NCBI RefSeq assembly: GCF_007751035.1 | Contig: NZ_CP036433.1 | Span: 3,639,001-3,703,000, forward strand | Length of the DNA stretch: 64,000 bases | Reading direction: 5' to 3' | DNA from: Lignipirellula cremea | GTDB lineage: Bacteria; Planctomycetota; Planctomycetia; Pirellulales; Pirellulaceae | Shown here: positions 27,498 through 34,984 of the stretch, in pieces | Position numbering within the stretch: the stretch's first letter is position 1 | Layout of the letters: each line of letters begins with the position of its first letter | The notes under the pieces: model-generated | The model's database searches: none | Told to the model about the DNA's origin: nothing | The model's input: only the letters and a program-made list of their open reading frames with translations | Made by a program: the position numbers and the translations under genes

Positions 27498-29246
27498 TTA
27501 CTCTTTCGGCATGCCGGGAACCAGCGACAGGGTCGCTTCCCGAATGGTGTTATCGTGGCTTAGCACTTTGGCCTCGCCGACGAAGTACGTGTTGAAGTCA
27601 GCGACGATCATGTTGTAGGTCTGCTCTTCGCTGGTTTGCACCGCGTTGATGATCCGCACGGGACCGGAAACGCCGTGCAGTTCCATGCCGGAACGCAGGT
27701 CGCGGGCTTTGACCCAGCCTTCGCCAGAGACCCAGAAGGGATGGCCTTCGCTGGATTCAATCGAGCCTTCCGACGTTTCCACGCGAACCAGTCGGCTGAT
27801 GGGACGGATGGTGGTGCGAATGACGGGCTTCAAAGCCAGTTCGCCCGTTTCGGAGTCCTGGGCCAGAACCAGATCGCCGACCGCCATTTCTTCGATCGGT
27901 TTGTAGCCGGTGGCGGTCCAGACTTTGGTGCCGGCGGCCAGACAATCCTGGGGCGTCGGCGGCGGGCCTGCGACGGCCACTTGACGCTGGCCAACGAAGG
28001 TTTGAACGGGCTTCTGGCCCTGCACAAAAATACCGTTGTGCTGGTTCCACCAGTTCCACCAGGCTTCAGGCTGGGGCGCCATCTGCTGGCCGACAGCAAC
28101 CTGCAGGGCGTCGCAGACGCGCTGGTTCATCATGGCGGTCATGGCGTTCTGGCCAGCGCGGTTGCGTTCCCGCTGCATGACCGTGTTTTGCATGTCGTTC
28201 ACGGCGCGGGAGGCGGCTTCGGGGCCGGTGCTGGCGCGACGGTAGGTCGTTTCCAGCATGGCCAGCTGGCCTTGTTCTTGCCCTTCGCGGTAGAACACGT
28301 GTTGATAGATCATGCGGCCGCTGCGGCCTTTGAATACCTGCATGCGACTCATGGTCGGCGTGTACAGCGAGGCGAGCATCGACGGCACATAGCTCATTTC
28401 GTCGCGGGTCGACAGTTTCTCGGCGGCCTGCTGACGGATGCGATCCCAGGGGGAGTTGACCGACAAGCGGGCCAGAGCGTCGGTGGCGTCCTGGGCCGCG
28501 AACTGGGCGATCAGGTTGACGGCCAGGGCGGCGGAGTCTTCGCTTTCACGCGCCAGCATCTGTTCGAGAGCCGGGACGGCGGTTAACTGGTCGATCGCCT
28601 CAAGCTTTTTCAAGGCGGCGGTCCGTTTGTGCTCGCTGCGATTGCGCAGACCGGAGATCAGCTCCTGCATTTCCTCACGCCAATGGGCGAGGTTCGCCTG
28701 GCCGCGGTTCTGCGTTTCCGCGCTAGCGCGAAGGTCTTCGCTGGCGACCCAGGCGCCATCGATCCGGACAAAGCCCAGTCGGGCGCGGGCGTCGGCGTTT
28801 TCCGGATCCAGCGTCAGCACCTGGCTGAGGTGGGCGCGTTCCTGCTCTTTCAATCCGCGTTCATTGCACCAGTTGGCCAGTTTCCACTGGTCGCCGGCGG
28901 TCTGGCTGTATTCTTCGCGGATTTTCAAATAGGCCGACAGACGGCGGTTTTTGCTGGCGGTCGCCGGCAGGTCGTCTGCTTTGATCCATTCGCCTTCGGA
29001 GCGAAGATAGCCCCGATGCCACATGGCGGGCGCGTAATCGGGCGACATGCTCGAAGCGCGGTCCAGCAACTCGGCGCGATCGTCGGCGTCGCCGTAGATT
29101 TCGCGGGTAAGGGCTTCGCGGACCAGATTTTTGGCGGTCGAATCGTCGACCGGTCGTGGCGCCGCGAAGACGCTGTCCGCAGAAATTAGAGTAAGCCCAA
29201 GCAGCATCCCTAGTTCAAGGCGCCAGCTTCCAGCAAAGGTCGACAT
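27498..29246 (-). CDS. secreted repeat protein with C-terminal Hint (intein-like) domain
   Basis: A 582-residue protein with a Sec signal (about 1-31, LGMLLGLTLISADSVFAAP). Residues about 35-220 look helical and TPR-like. About 215-300 contain HEAT-type repeats (KLEAIDQLTAVPALEQML, SAALAVNLIAQFA, TDALARLS). The last 148 residues are a Hint domain: the splice cysteine is Cys435 (CLAAGTKVWTATGYKPIEEM), then VGDLVLA, the block-B histidine in SSEGHPFWV, RDLRSGMEL and TYNMIVADFNTYFVGE. The end reads VLSHDN where active Hints usually have VHN, followed by an 16-18-residue tail. An AGGGAG site precedes the ATG; a 23-residue upstream extension lacks one. Self-cleavage or thioester chemistry at Cys435 is possible but unproven. 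Confidence 0.87.
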   Translation of the reverse strand: MSTFAGSWRLELGMLLGLTLISADSVFAAPRPVDDSTAKNLVREALTREIYGDADDRAELLDRASSMSPDYAPAMWHRGYLRSEGEWIKADDLPATASKNRRLSAYLKIREEYSQTAGDQWKLANWCNERGLKEQERAHLSQVLTLDPENADARARLGFVRIDGAWVASEDLRASAETQNRGQANLAHWREEMQELISGLRNRSEHKRTAALKKLEAIDQLTAVPALEQMLARESEDSAALAVNLIAQFAAQDATDALARLSVNSPWDRIRQQAAEKLSTRDEMSYVPSMLASLYTPTMSRMQVFKGRSGRMIYQHVFYREGQEQGQLAMLETTYRRASTGPEAASRAVNDMQNTVMQRERNRAGQNAMTAMMNQRVCDALQVAVGQQMAPQPEAWWNWWNQHNGIFVQGQKPVQTFVGQRQVAVAGPPPTPQDCLAAGTKVWTATGYKPIEEMAVGDLVLAQDSETGELALKPVIRTTIRPISRLVRVETSEGSIESSEGHPFWVSGEGWVKARDLRSGMELHGVSGPVRIINAVQTSEEQTYNMIVADFNTYFVGEAKVLSHDNTIREATLSLVPGMPKE

Positions 29247-29570
29247 GTTTATCTCCCTGATCTCTCGTTCCCGATAACCTGAAAAAACTCGCAGCCCGAC
29301 CTCTGCGAAGCACACTTTCTTTCAGACTAGTTGCGAGATGGGCGTCCGGCAAGCATTTTTACGAAGAAGCCCAAGAAACGGGCAGATCGCCGCCACCAGG
29401 GGCGGCTTTGTCGTAAGTACATGCCGCGGAACGCATTGAGAGTGGCTGATCGACCCCTCTGAGGGATTCAGAAGGCGAGGCCTGGGCGCTCCCGTTCGCA
29501 TTGCTCTGTTTGTACCCAATAAAGGGTCTGGCGAAGCCTCGCGGCCCCCCCGCTGGAGCAGATTCCGCGG
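29247..29570. other. intergenic region
   Basis: About 320 bases between two - strand genes. It contains a distant 7-bp inverted repeat (GCGAGGC / GCCTCGC) without a T-run; no gene or clear terminator was identified. It should hold the promoter of the Hint-protein gene. Confidence 0.4.
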
Positions 29571-30248
29571 TCAGGCAAAGACGAAGTCGCCCGTTTCATT
29601 CAGCTCCACGACAAACTCGGGAATCGAGCAGCGGGTCAGCATCAACAGCAGCTGCGAAACAGAGTCAGCCTGCATTTTTCGGGTGATGTTGCTGCGGTGC
29701 ACTTCCACCGTTTTGTGCGAAATGCCAAGCCGCCGGGAGATCTGCTTGGTCAGCCGGCCTTCCACCACCAGAAAGAGCACTTCGCGTTCGCGCGGCGTCA
29801 ATAATCGCAGACGCTGGCGAACCTGTTCCTGCATGGCTCGCAGGCGCCGTTCCTGGGCGTCCTGTTTGATGGCTTTGTCGACGCTGTCCAGTAACTGCAT
29901 GTGACAGCACGGTTTCTGGAAAAAATCCAGGGCGCCGTGTTGCATGGCCCGCACGACGGTGGCGGGCTTGGCTTCGCGCGAGATGACAATAAATGGCAGG
30001 GAGCAGCCATGTTCGGCCATACTTTGCTGCAGGTCCAGTCCGCTCATGCCCGGCAATCGCCATTCCGTGAGCAGGCAGCCGTGCATGTGCGGCGTGCAGT
30101 TGGCTAACGCTTCACCAGGCGTCGAGTGGGTTTGGGCGGCAATCCCCTGGTTGCGCAAGCAGTCGACGAAACCGCCACGGATCTCTGGGTCGGAATCAAC
30201 GACGACCACCGTCGGTGCGGCAGCTCCCTGGTCTCCGGCGAAATGCAT
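29571..30248 (-). CDS. FixJ/LuxR-type response regulator with Glu at the phosphorylation site
   Basis: A 225-residue two-domain regulator. The receiver domain (about 13-125) has the acidic pair VVVDSD (D18, D20) and the conserved Lys in FFQKP (K112). The phospho-acceptor position reads CLLTEWRLPGMSG, with Glu62 where Asp is expected; the GAA codon was confirmed. The C-terminal domain (about 150-205) is a LuxR/GerE helix-turn-helix (LTPREREVLFLVVEG, RRLGISHKTVEVHRSNITRKM). The start has GAGAGGC upstream; an earlier ATG 18 bases before is possible. No histidine kinase is adjacent. Glu may mimic the phosphorylated state, so phosphorylation-independent DNA binding is plausible. Confidence 0.88.
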   Translation of the reverse strand: MHFAGDQGAAAPTVVVVDSDPEIRGGFVDCLRNQGIAAQTHSTPGEALANCTPHMHGCLLTEWRLPGMSGLDLQQSMAEHGCSLPFIVISREAKPATVVRAMQHGALDFFQKPCCHMQLLDSVDKAIKQDAQERRLRAMQEQVRQRLRLLTPREREVLFLVVEGRLTKQISRRLGISHKTVEVHRSNITRKMQADSVSQLLLMLTRCSIPEFVVELNETGDFVFA

Positions 30249-30416
30249 TGCCGAGCCTCTCTTCATGCGGGGTAAGAAACAAAGGAGACGAATGCCCTCA
30301 TGAAAGTTATCGACAGGCGATCCCACCATCCGACATGAGGGGATCACCCCTTAATGCATGCAAGTTCACCCTCAAACGGGCTTGTTCACCGCTGATCGCG
30401 TGCAATCGGACCGCAG

Positions 30417-30455
30417 AACCGCGATAGAACAGAGAACCGCCAACCGCGATAGAAC
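30417..30455. repeat. two direct copies of a 14-bp sequence
   Basis: AACCGCGATAGAAC occurs at 30417-30430 and 30442-30455, a 25-bp period. It lies downstream of the hypothetical gene on the - strand and upstream of the response-regulator gene, so a regulator-binding site is possible but unproven. Confidence 0.55.
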
Positions 30456-30507
30456 CGACAAAATCCGGATCGTGGCGGGACGAGGGGAAAAGAAGGGGGC
30501 GCCGCCG

Positions 30508-31011
30508 TTAGCTGGCGGAGGTCATCAACGACCAGGCAATCTCAGGCGCCGGGTGCTCGCCATAAAATCGCTTGATGTAGTGCCGTTGCGAGCTATCCAG
30601 ACAATGGCGTTCCCAGCCCCAGCGCCGAAACAGACGGTCGGAAATCCGCAGGTTGGCGGCTTCACAAACGGTGGCGGCCGTGCGTTTCAGCCGGGCGATC
30701 TCATCCAGCACGATCAAAGCCCCGCGAAAAGTGCGCAGCGTGGAATCGCGAGTGGAAACCACGTACTTGAGCGCGAGAAAACCGCGGCAGGTGAGCGGCT
30801 GGTTGTAGTACAGCCAGCAGCGATTCCCCGGTCGACGGCGATGCACCTGTGCGCCCCGCAGGTGCACTCCGACGGCCGTGATGATTTTCGGGAAAGGTCG
30901 CAGGTGCACGCCAACAAGCTGTTCGTCCGCCATTTCGATCACGCCATACGAGCCCTGCCGCAGCAAGGCCGCATCGGCCTTCAGATCGGTGATCGTTCGA
31001 AAACCCAGCAT
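30508..31011 (-). CDS. conserved-looking hypothetical protein
   Basis: A 167-residue basic protein without signal or membrane segments. The C-terminal half has NLRISDRLFRRWGWERH and RHYIKRFYGEHPAPE, a compact Arg/Trp-rich pattern that I associate with planctomycete-specific proteins, and the N-terminal half alternates beta-like strands (GSYGVIEMADEQLVGVHL). An overlapping antisense frame of 222 codons on + is rejected as a shadow. Function unknown. It is divergent from the first Gly/Tyr/Cys-rich mini-protein gene, about 220 bases away. Confidence 0.65.
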   Translation of the reverse strand: MLGFRTITDLKADAALLRQGSYGVIEMADEQLVGVHLRPFPKIITAVGVHLRGAQVHRRRPGNRCWLYYNQPLTCRGFLALKYVVSTRDSTLRTFRGALIVLDEIARLKRTAATVCEAANLRISDRLFRRWGWERHCLDSSQRHYIKRFYGEHPAPEIAWSLMTSAS

Positions 31012-31110
31012 GGCGTAACCTCGTAACTTCGCGCAACAAGCCCTACCCGAAACCTAGCACATGCCAAGACGCCGGCATTCTTCCCGCCGGGGAAACTTTC
31101 TGTTTCCTTC

Positions 31111-31229
31111 GTAACATTTCGGTCAGGCGTTCGCTTGGATTGTTAGTGAGACATGACTAACAGAGAGGCCAAAGCCGGCAGCTTGCTTCTCTTGCTAACT
31201 TTTACTGCCGCTTGCTCAGGAGTTTTACG
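31111..31229 (+). promoter_or_regulatory. conserved upstream region of mini-protein gene 1
   Basis: This leader shares ordered blocks with the region upstream of the paralogous gene at 33.7 kb: GTAACA, TCGG, TTCGC-like, TTGTTAGTGA, a CTAAC...TACTGCCG block and CT(C/G)AGGAGT(T/A)(T/A)TACG just before ATG. Within it TGTTAGT (31141-31147) and ACTAACA (31156-31162) form a perfect inverted repeat with an 8-base spacer, suited to an operator or an RNA hairpin. Confidence 0.65.
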
Positions 31230-31619
31230 ATGGTTAAGAATTTCCTTTTCGCTGTGGTTTCGTGCATGTTGCTGGCTTCGGTCTCCTTCGCTGGCGACGA
31301 TCTGCTCTCCGGCCTTGATGTGAATTCCATCCAGGACGCGGACATCTCCATCGAAGCCGCCAGCTCGGATCTGGACTTTGACTCGCTCGCCGGGGCCGCT
31401 GGCGAAGAGAAAGAAGGCGACGTCGCGATCGAAGCCTGCTTCCGCAACTTTGGATACTGCGGCTATGGCGGTTACGGCGGGTACGGCGGTTTCGGTTACG
31501 GCTGTTACAGCCACACGAGCTACTACTGCTACCGTCCCGTGGTTTACCACACGACCTGCTACGCCCCGGTTTACACGCCTTGCTACACCCCGGTCGTCCG
31601 CTACTGGGGTTGCTGGTAG
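31230..31619 (+). CDS. secreted Gly/Tyr/Cys-rich mini-protein, paralogue 1
   Basis: A 129-residue protein in three parts. First is a Sec signal (MVKNFLFAVVSCMLLASVSFAG). Next is an acidic segment of about 45 residues (GLDVNSIQDADISIE, SSDLDFDSLAGAAGEE, DVAIEACF). Last is a tail of about 55 residues built of GYGGYGGYGG and Cys-Tyr pairs (YGCY, YYCYRP, TCYAP, PCYTP) ending RYWGCW. Seven cysteines lie in or at the edge of the tail. AGGAG precedes the ATG. It is paralogous to the mini-protein at 33.7 kb. The layout (export signal, acidic leader-like part, low-complexity Cys/Tyr core) suggests a structural surface protein cross-linked through Cys or Tyr, or a modified secreted peptide. I recognise no family. 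Confidence 0.8.
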   Translation: MVKNFLFAVVSCMLLASVSFAGDDLLSGLDVNSIQDADISIEAASSDLDFDSLAGAAGEEKEGDVAIEACFRNFGYCGYGGYGGYGGFGYGCYSHTSYYCYRPVVYHTTCYAPVYTPCYTPVVRYWGCW

Positions 31620-31669
31620 ACGCTTCGCGGCGAACGGCTTCCGCCCTTCGCTCGCCTCGGGAACTCCTG

Positions 31670-31701
31670 GCCCGTCAGCTCCGGCTGACGGGCTTTTTTT
31701 T
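31670..31701 (+). terminator. strong Rho-independent terminator
   Basis: A perfect 10-bp stem (GCCCGTCAGC / GCTGACGGGC) with a TCCG loop and eight T's, 50 bases after the mini-protein 1 stop. It makes that gene a single-gene transcript. Confidence 0.93.
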
Positions 31702-31898
31702 GGGACGGGACGTCGGCTGTTGGACGCGAGGGAAACTTCCGTTCTGACGGAATTCGCCGGACAGTCGCCTTTCACTCCGTGAAAGGACGCGTACTTTCGC
31801 GGAGCGAAAGTCGACTTTCTGCCTCGGCTGACGCGGTCAAACCATGCGGACCTGATTCGGCTCTGCTCCCTGCAACTTCTACCACAAGCGAGAATTCT

Positions 31899-33029
31899 AT
31901 GCTCAAGCGAATCCTCTTACCTACACTGTTCACTACGGGCCTGATGACGCTCGCCTGCGGAGTCAGCGCTCTGGCCCAGGGCGGCGGGAACGGCCCGAAT
32001 CCGCAGTCGCTGGGCGTGCAGACGCGCGTCCAGGTGCAGCAAGGCGTCGCGCCGGTGTCACAGATTGGCATCCGCCAGGGACAGCGGTTTGACTGCCGGC
32101 ATGTGATTGACCTGCTGCTCCGCAAGAACCACTGGGAGCGTTTCGGCGGCGGGGTCGTCTCCGGCGCGCCGGTCATCGTGCATGATTATTTTGGCGATCA
32201 TGTGCTGCGTCCCGAACTGGGCGATCTGCAGCTGGTCAGCCTGGCGATGATCCGCGATGGCGGGCCTGATGCGGCTCCGCTCTATGCGGTGACGATCTTC
32301 AATAACAGCAAGGTCGATCTGATCGGCTTCCGCGTGTCGCTGGTGGCCGTGCTGGGGCAGATTGACGAGTTCGCCCCGACGACCACCGTTCGCGTCGACA
32401 AGCTGTGCGCCGGCGCGACGCATACGCTGGAGATCGGCCTGCCGTTCGCCTCCATGGCGATGGGCGACGCCAATGAGCGTTGCCCCTTTGATACGGTCGT
32501 GGCGGCCGTCGACGCGTTCGATGAGTATGCCGAGTGCAACGAGCTGAACAACCTGGCGATCTTCAAACGCTGCGAGATCGCCCTGGTCGAAACGACGATC
32601 GAAGCGGGCCAGTCCGTCGGCCCCGGACCGAACGGATCGCTGTCCGGCGGGACGTTCCAGAACGGGCCGATCCCGAACGGCCAGGCGCCGCCGCCAGCGT
32701 CGCCCTCAGGTCCGCCGCAAGGGAACGGCGGCGTGAATCCCGGTATGCCGCCCGGCAGCGGCAGTGGACCGCCGGCGTCGCCCGGCATCGACTTCGACCG
32801 GCTGGACTCCTCGGTTCAGGATCGCGACCAGACCCTCGCCCCCGGCCAGCAGCCGCAGCAAGGTCCCGCACAAGGACCACCGCAAGCCGGCCCTGCGGAT
32901 CCGAACCCGCCGCAGGATAACAGCCCGCCCGGCCCCGAGGCCGACGGTGACACGGATCTGTCAGCGTTACCCTTCCAGGGCGGCCGCATCGAAGCCACCG
33001 GCCTGCTCAATCAAGGCTTCGGCTATTAA
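31899..33029 (+). CDS. secreted CARDB-like protein with Pro/Gly-rich tail
   Basis: A 376-residue exported protein: signal peptide (LLPTLFTTGLMTLACGVSALA), a middle domain (about 100-230) with beta strands (YAVTIFNNSKVDLIGFRVSLVAVL, TVRVDKLCAGATHTLEIGLP) ending in the CARDB-type motif DEYAECNELNNLA, and a C-terminal third of almost pure Pro/Gly/Gln/Asn low complexity (about 240-350). CARDB domains are immunoglobulin-like and found in surface proteins. The ATG was chosen for the signal peptide; a 40-residue upstream extension is rejected. It sits between the two mini-protein genes, each unit with its own terminator. Function is unknown; attachment or matrix assembly is the natural guess. Confidence 0.78.
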   Translation: MLKRILLPTLFTTGLMTLACGVSALAQGGGNGPNPQSLGVQTRVQVQQGVAPVSQIGIRQGQRFDCRHVIDLLLRKNHWERFGGGVVSGAPVIVHDYFGDHVLRPELGDLQLVSLAMIRDGGPDAAPLYAVTIFNNSKVDLIGFRVSLVAVLGQIDEFAPTTTVRVDKLCAGATHTLEIGLPFASMAMGDANERCPFDTVVAAVDAFDEYAECNELNNLAIFKRCEIALVETTIEAGQSVGPGPNGSLSGGTFQNGPIPNGQAPPPASPSGPPQGNGGVNPGMPPGSGSGPPASPGIDFDRLDSSVQDRDQTLAPGQQPQQGPAQGPPQAGPADPNPPQDNSPPGPEADGDTDLSALPFQGGRIEATGLLNQGFGY

Positions 33030-33072
33030 GCCGCCAATCGTCACTCAACACAACAACGGCGTCAACTTATTA

Positions 33073-33105
33073 ACGGACGAGAGCATTGGCTCTTGTCCGT
33101 TTTTT
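33073..33105 (+). terminator. Rho-independent terminator
   Basis: A 12-bp stem (ACGGACGAGAGC / GCTCTTGTCCGT, one G-U pair) with an ATTG loop and a T-run, 44 bases after the CARDB-like gene. Confidence 0.92.
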
Positions 33106-33139
33106 GTTGCGTCGGAGCATCGCAGCTTCGGCGGCGGGA

Positions 33140-33526
33140 CTAGCCGTCGGTCTGGGAGTGCAGGGCGAAGCGGTTCCCTTCGGAGTCGAGCACGATCGCG
33201 CGGAATCCGTGCGGGCCGATGGGGTGCACCGGCTCCAGGATCTGTCCGCCGCAGCGGGTGGCCTGTTCCACGGCCGTCCTGAGGCGTCCGTCGGCGTTGA
33301 GGTAGAGCAGGATGCCGCCGGTCGATGGAGCGTCTTCGCTGGCGGGAACCAGGCAGCCGCCGTTTCCGTCGTGATGTTCCAGGACGGCGAAGCGGAGTTC
33401 GCCGGCCTGTTCGATCTCCACCGTGATATCAAGCACGGCCCTGTAGAAGGTCGCCGCCCTTTCCAGATCGCGGACGGGAATGTCGAACCAGACGGCGCGA
33501 TTATGGGTGCTGTTGAAATCGGACAT
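33140..33526 (-). CDS. VOC-superfamily (glyoxalase/dioxygenase-like) protein
   Basis: A 128-residue single-module vicinal-oxygen-chelate protein. It starts with the typical NRAVWFDIPVRDLERAATFYRAVLDI, continues LRFAVLEHHDGNGGCLVP and GGILLYLNADGRLRTAVEQATRCGG, and ends RAIVLDSEGNRFALHSQ, the usual D-P-E-G-N-x-x-x-L/H strand. Members bind a divalent metal or act as small-molecule binding proteins; only some metal ligands can be guessed here. It is divergent from mini-protein gene 2 and convergent with the CARDB-like gene. Cytosolic, unknown substrate. Confidence 0.85.
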   Translation of the reverse strand: MSDFNSTHNRAVWFDIPVRDLERAATFYRAVLDITVEIEQAGELRFAVLEHHDGNGGCLVPASEDAPSTGGILLYLNADGRLRTAVEQATRCGGQILEPVHPIGPHGFRAIVLDSEGNRFALHSQTDG

Positions 33527-33593
33527 CAGGGCGCTCTTTTGTAAAGGAGACGATGGGTGATAGAAGCGCTGGCAAGAAAAACTCTTTTGGAGT

Positions 33594-33710
33594 GTAACAA
33601 TCGGCTGCGTCTTTCGCCCGGCTTGTTAGTGAAGGATGTGGGAGATGCGGAGACGGCAGGTCGTGTTTCTTTCTTACTAACAATACTGCCGAAACCTGAG
33701 GAGTAATACG
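33594..33710 (+). promoter_or_regulatory. conserved upstream region of mini-protein gene 2
   Basis: This region shares ordered blocks with the leader of mini-protein gene 1 (GTAACA, TCGG, TCGC, TTGTTAGTGA, ACTAAC...TACTGCCG, CTGAGGAGTAATACG-ATG). TTGTTAGT (33623-33630) and ACTAACAA (33676-33683) form a perfect 8-bp inverted repeat with a 45-base spacer, wider than in the first copy. The halves are the same sequence, implying the same binding protein or fold. Confidence 0.65.
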
Positions 33711-34109
33711 ATGGTCAAGAAATTCTTTCTCGCAATGGTTCCGATGATGTTGATGGCTTCTGTCACTTTGGCCGACGATGGTTTGCTGGACGGCCTGGAT
33801 TTGAGCTCCATCCAGGACGCGGAGATCTCCATCGAGGGCGCCAGTTCTGACCTGGACTTCGATTCCCTGGCCGGGCAGGCTGGTGAAGAAGCCGAAGGGG
33901 ACGAGGCGATTGAAGCCTGTTTCCGCAGCTTCGGTTATCGAAGTTACGGCCGCCGCAGTTATGGTTTCGGCGGCTACGGCGGATACGGCGGCTACGGTTA
34001 CGGCTGCTATCGCCCGACGTACTCGCGGTACTACTGCTATCGCCCGACGTATTACCGTTCCTGCTACACCTCGTGTTACCGTCCCGTGCGTTACTGGGGT
34101 TGCTGGTAA
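33711..34109 (+). CDS. secreted Gly/Tyr/Cys-rich mini-protein, paralogue 2
   Basis: A 132-residue paralogue of the 31.2-kb mini-protein. The signal peptide is MVKKFFLAMVPMMLMASVTLA. The acidic segment is almost the same as in the first (GLDLSSIQDAEISIE, SSDLDFDSLAGQAGEE, DEAIEACFRSFGY). The tail is richer in Arg (YRSYGRRSYGFGGYGGYGG, then YGCYRP, YYCYRP, SCYTSCYRP) and ends in the identical RYWGCW; six cysteines are present. GAGGAG lies before the ATG. The acidic part is better conserved than the tail, the opposite of a simple structural repeat and similar to precursor proteins with a conserved leader and a variable core. No modifying enzyme is adjacent, so that idea rests on the layout alone. 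Confidence 0.8.
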   Translation: MVKKFFLAMVPMMLMASVTLADDGLLDGLDLSSIQDAEISIEGASSDLDFDSLAGQAGEEAEGDEAIEACFRSFGYRSYGRRSYGFGGYGGYGGYGYGCYRPTYSRYYCYRPTYYRSCYTSCYRPVRYWGCW

Positions 34110-34171
34110 TCGAGGACGGGTTCTCCCTGACGCGGCCGGGCCATAACAGTTTCCGCCGCGATTTCTTTCCC

Positions 34172-34203
34172 AACCCGTCAGCAAACGCTGGCGGGTTTTT
34201 TTT
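34172..34203 (+). terminator. Rho-independent terminator
   Basis: An 11-bp stem (AACCCGTCAGC / GCTGGCGGGTT, one G-U pair) with an AAAC loop and a long T-run, 62 bases after mini-protein 2. Confidence 0.92.
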
Positions 34204-34242
34204 ATCGATACAGCGGCCGTTTCCTGCTGGAGCAGTTGTCTG

Positions 34243-34869
34243 TCAGGCAGTCACGGCAGCCGTAGAATCTGCGCGAGCGCCGGCGTCCGACGCAGCCAGG
34301 GAAGACTCCCTTCGCAGCAGGTAACATTGTGCGGAATCGGCCATCGTGACCAGCGCCGCGCCCATCATGATGGCGTCTTTCACGACCAGCCGCCCGGCTC
34401 CGCTCAGGTACGGGAATCCATGGTGGTCGCCGCCGATCGCCGGCACCCAGCACTCGGGCGTGGTGACCAGAAAGGAGAGCGTCACCAGCGACATGATAAA
34501 CACCAGAAAACTGCCGACCGTCGCTACCTGCGGCAGCCACGGATGGGTGCACAGCAGCAGGCCGTACAGCACGATCACCGAGCCCAGGCCGTAAGCAAAG
34601 GTATACGTGCCGTTCTGCTGATGCCAGGCGCGGTTCTCAGGGACAACGGCGCCTTCGGGGTTTTTGTGGGCCTGGTAGTTGCCCGGGTCGTTCAAGAGAA
34701 AGCTCATGAACGGGCTGTTGGCGACAAAGGGAACGATGCCGTCGGCTTCATAGGGGAACGCTTTGAGTCCGCCGATCCAGAGCAGCACGATAATCAGGCC
34801 CACACGCGTTACGGTGACGCCGACGCGGTCCATCCGGGCGGCCAGTTGGTAAAGTTGCAAAATCTTCAT
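34243..34869 (-). CDS. DUF417 (YkgB/RclC-type) inner-membrane protein
   Basis: A 208-residue membrane protein with about four hydrophobic helices. It contains the DUF417 hallmark VLLWIGGLKAFPYEADGIVPFVANSPFMSFL. Escherichia coli RclC (YkgB) belongs to this family and helps resist reactive chlorine, under the AraC-type regulator RclR; here an AraC-family gene lies 115 bases upstream in the same orientation, a similar pairing. GAGGTGAACCG precedes the ATG. The C-terminus is an Ala/Ser-rich cytoplasmic tail. The DUF417 call is firm; a role in oxidant resistance is by analogy only. Confidence 0.85.
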   Translation of the reverse strand: MKILQLYQLAARMDRVGVTVTRVGLIIVLLWIGGLKAFPYEADGIVPFVANSPFMSFLLNDPGNYQAHKNPEGAVVPENRAWHQQNGTYTFAYGLGSVIVLYGLLLCTHPWLPQVATVGSFLVFIMSLVTLSFLVTTPECWVPAIGGDHHGFPYLSGAGRLVVKDAIMMGAALVTMADSAQCYLLRRESSLAASDAGARADSTAAVTA

Positions 34870-34984
34870 CGGTTCACCTCTTCGCGGAAATCTCGACTTG
34901 CCAGAAACGGGAGAAAGGGCGTCGTCCCGTGGAACTGAAGAGATTATTCGCGGCGCGGCGAAACGCAGGAATGGGCGCGTCGCC

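Noticed and set aside
31143-34184. Similar antisense frames opposite both mini-protein genes (about 31143-31775 and 33501-34184)
   Set aside because: They look alike only because the sense genes are paralogous and low-complexity; no start signals or domains.
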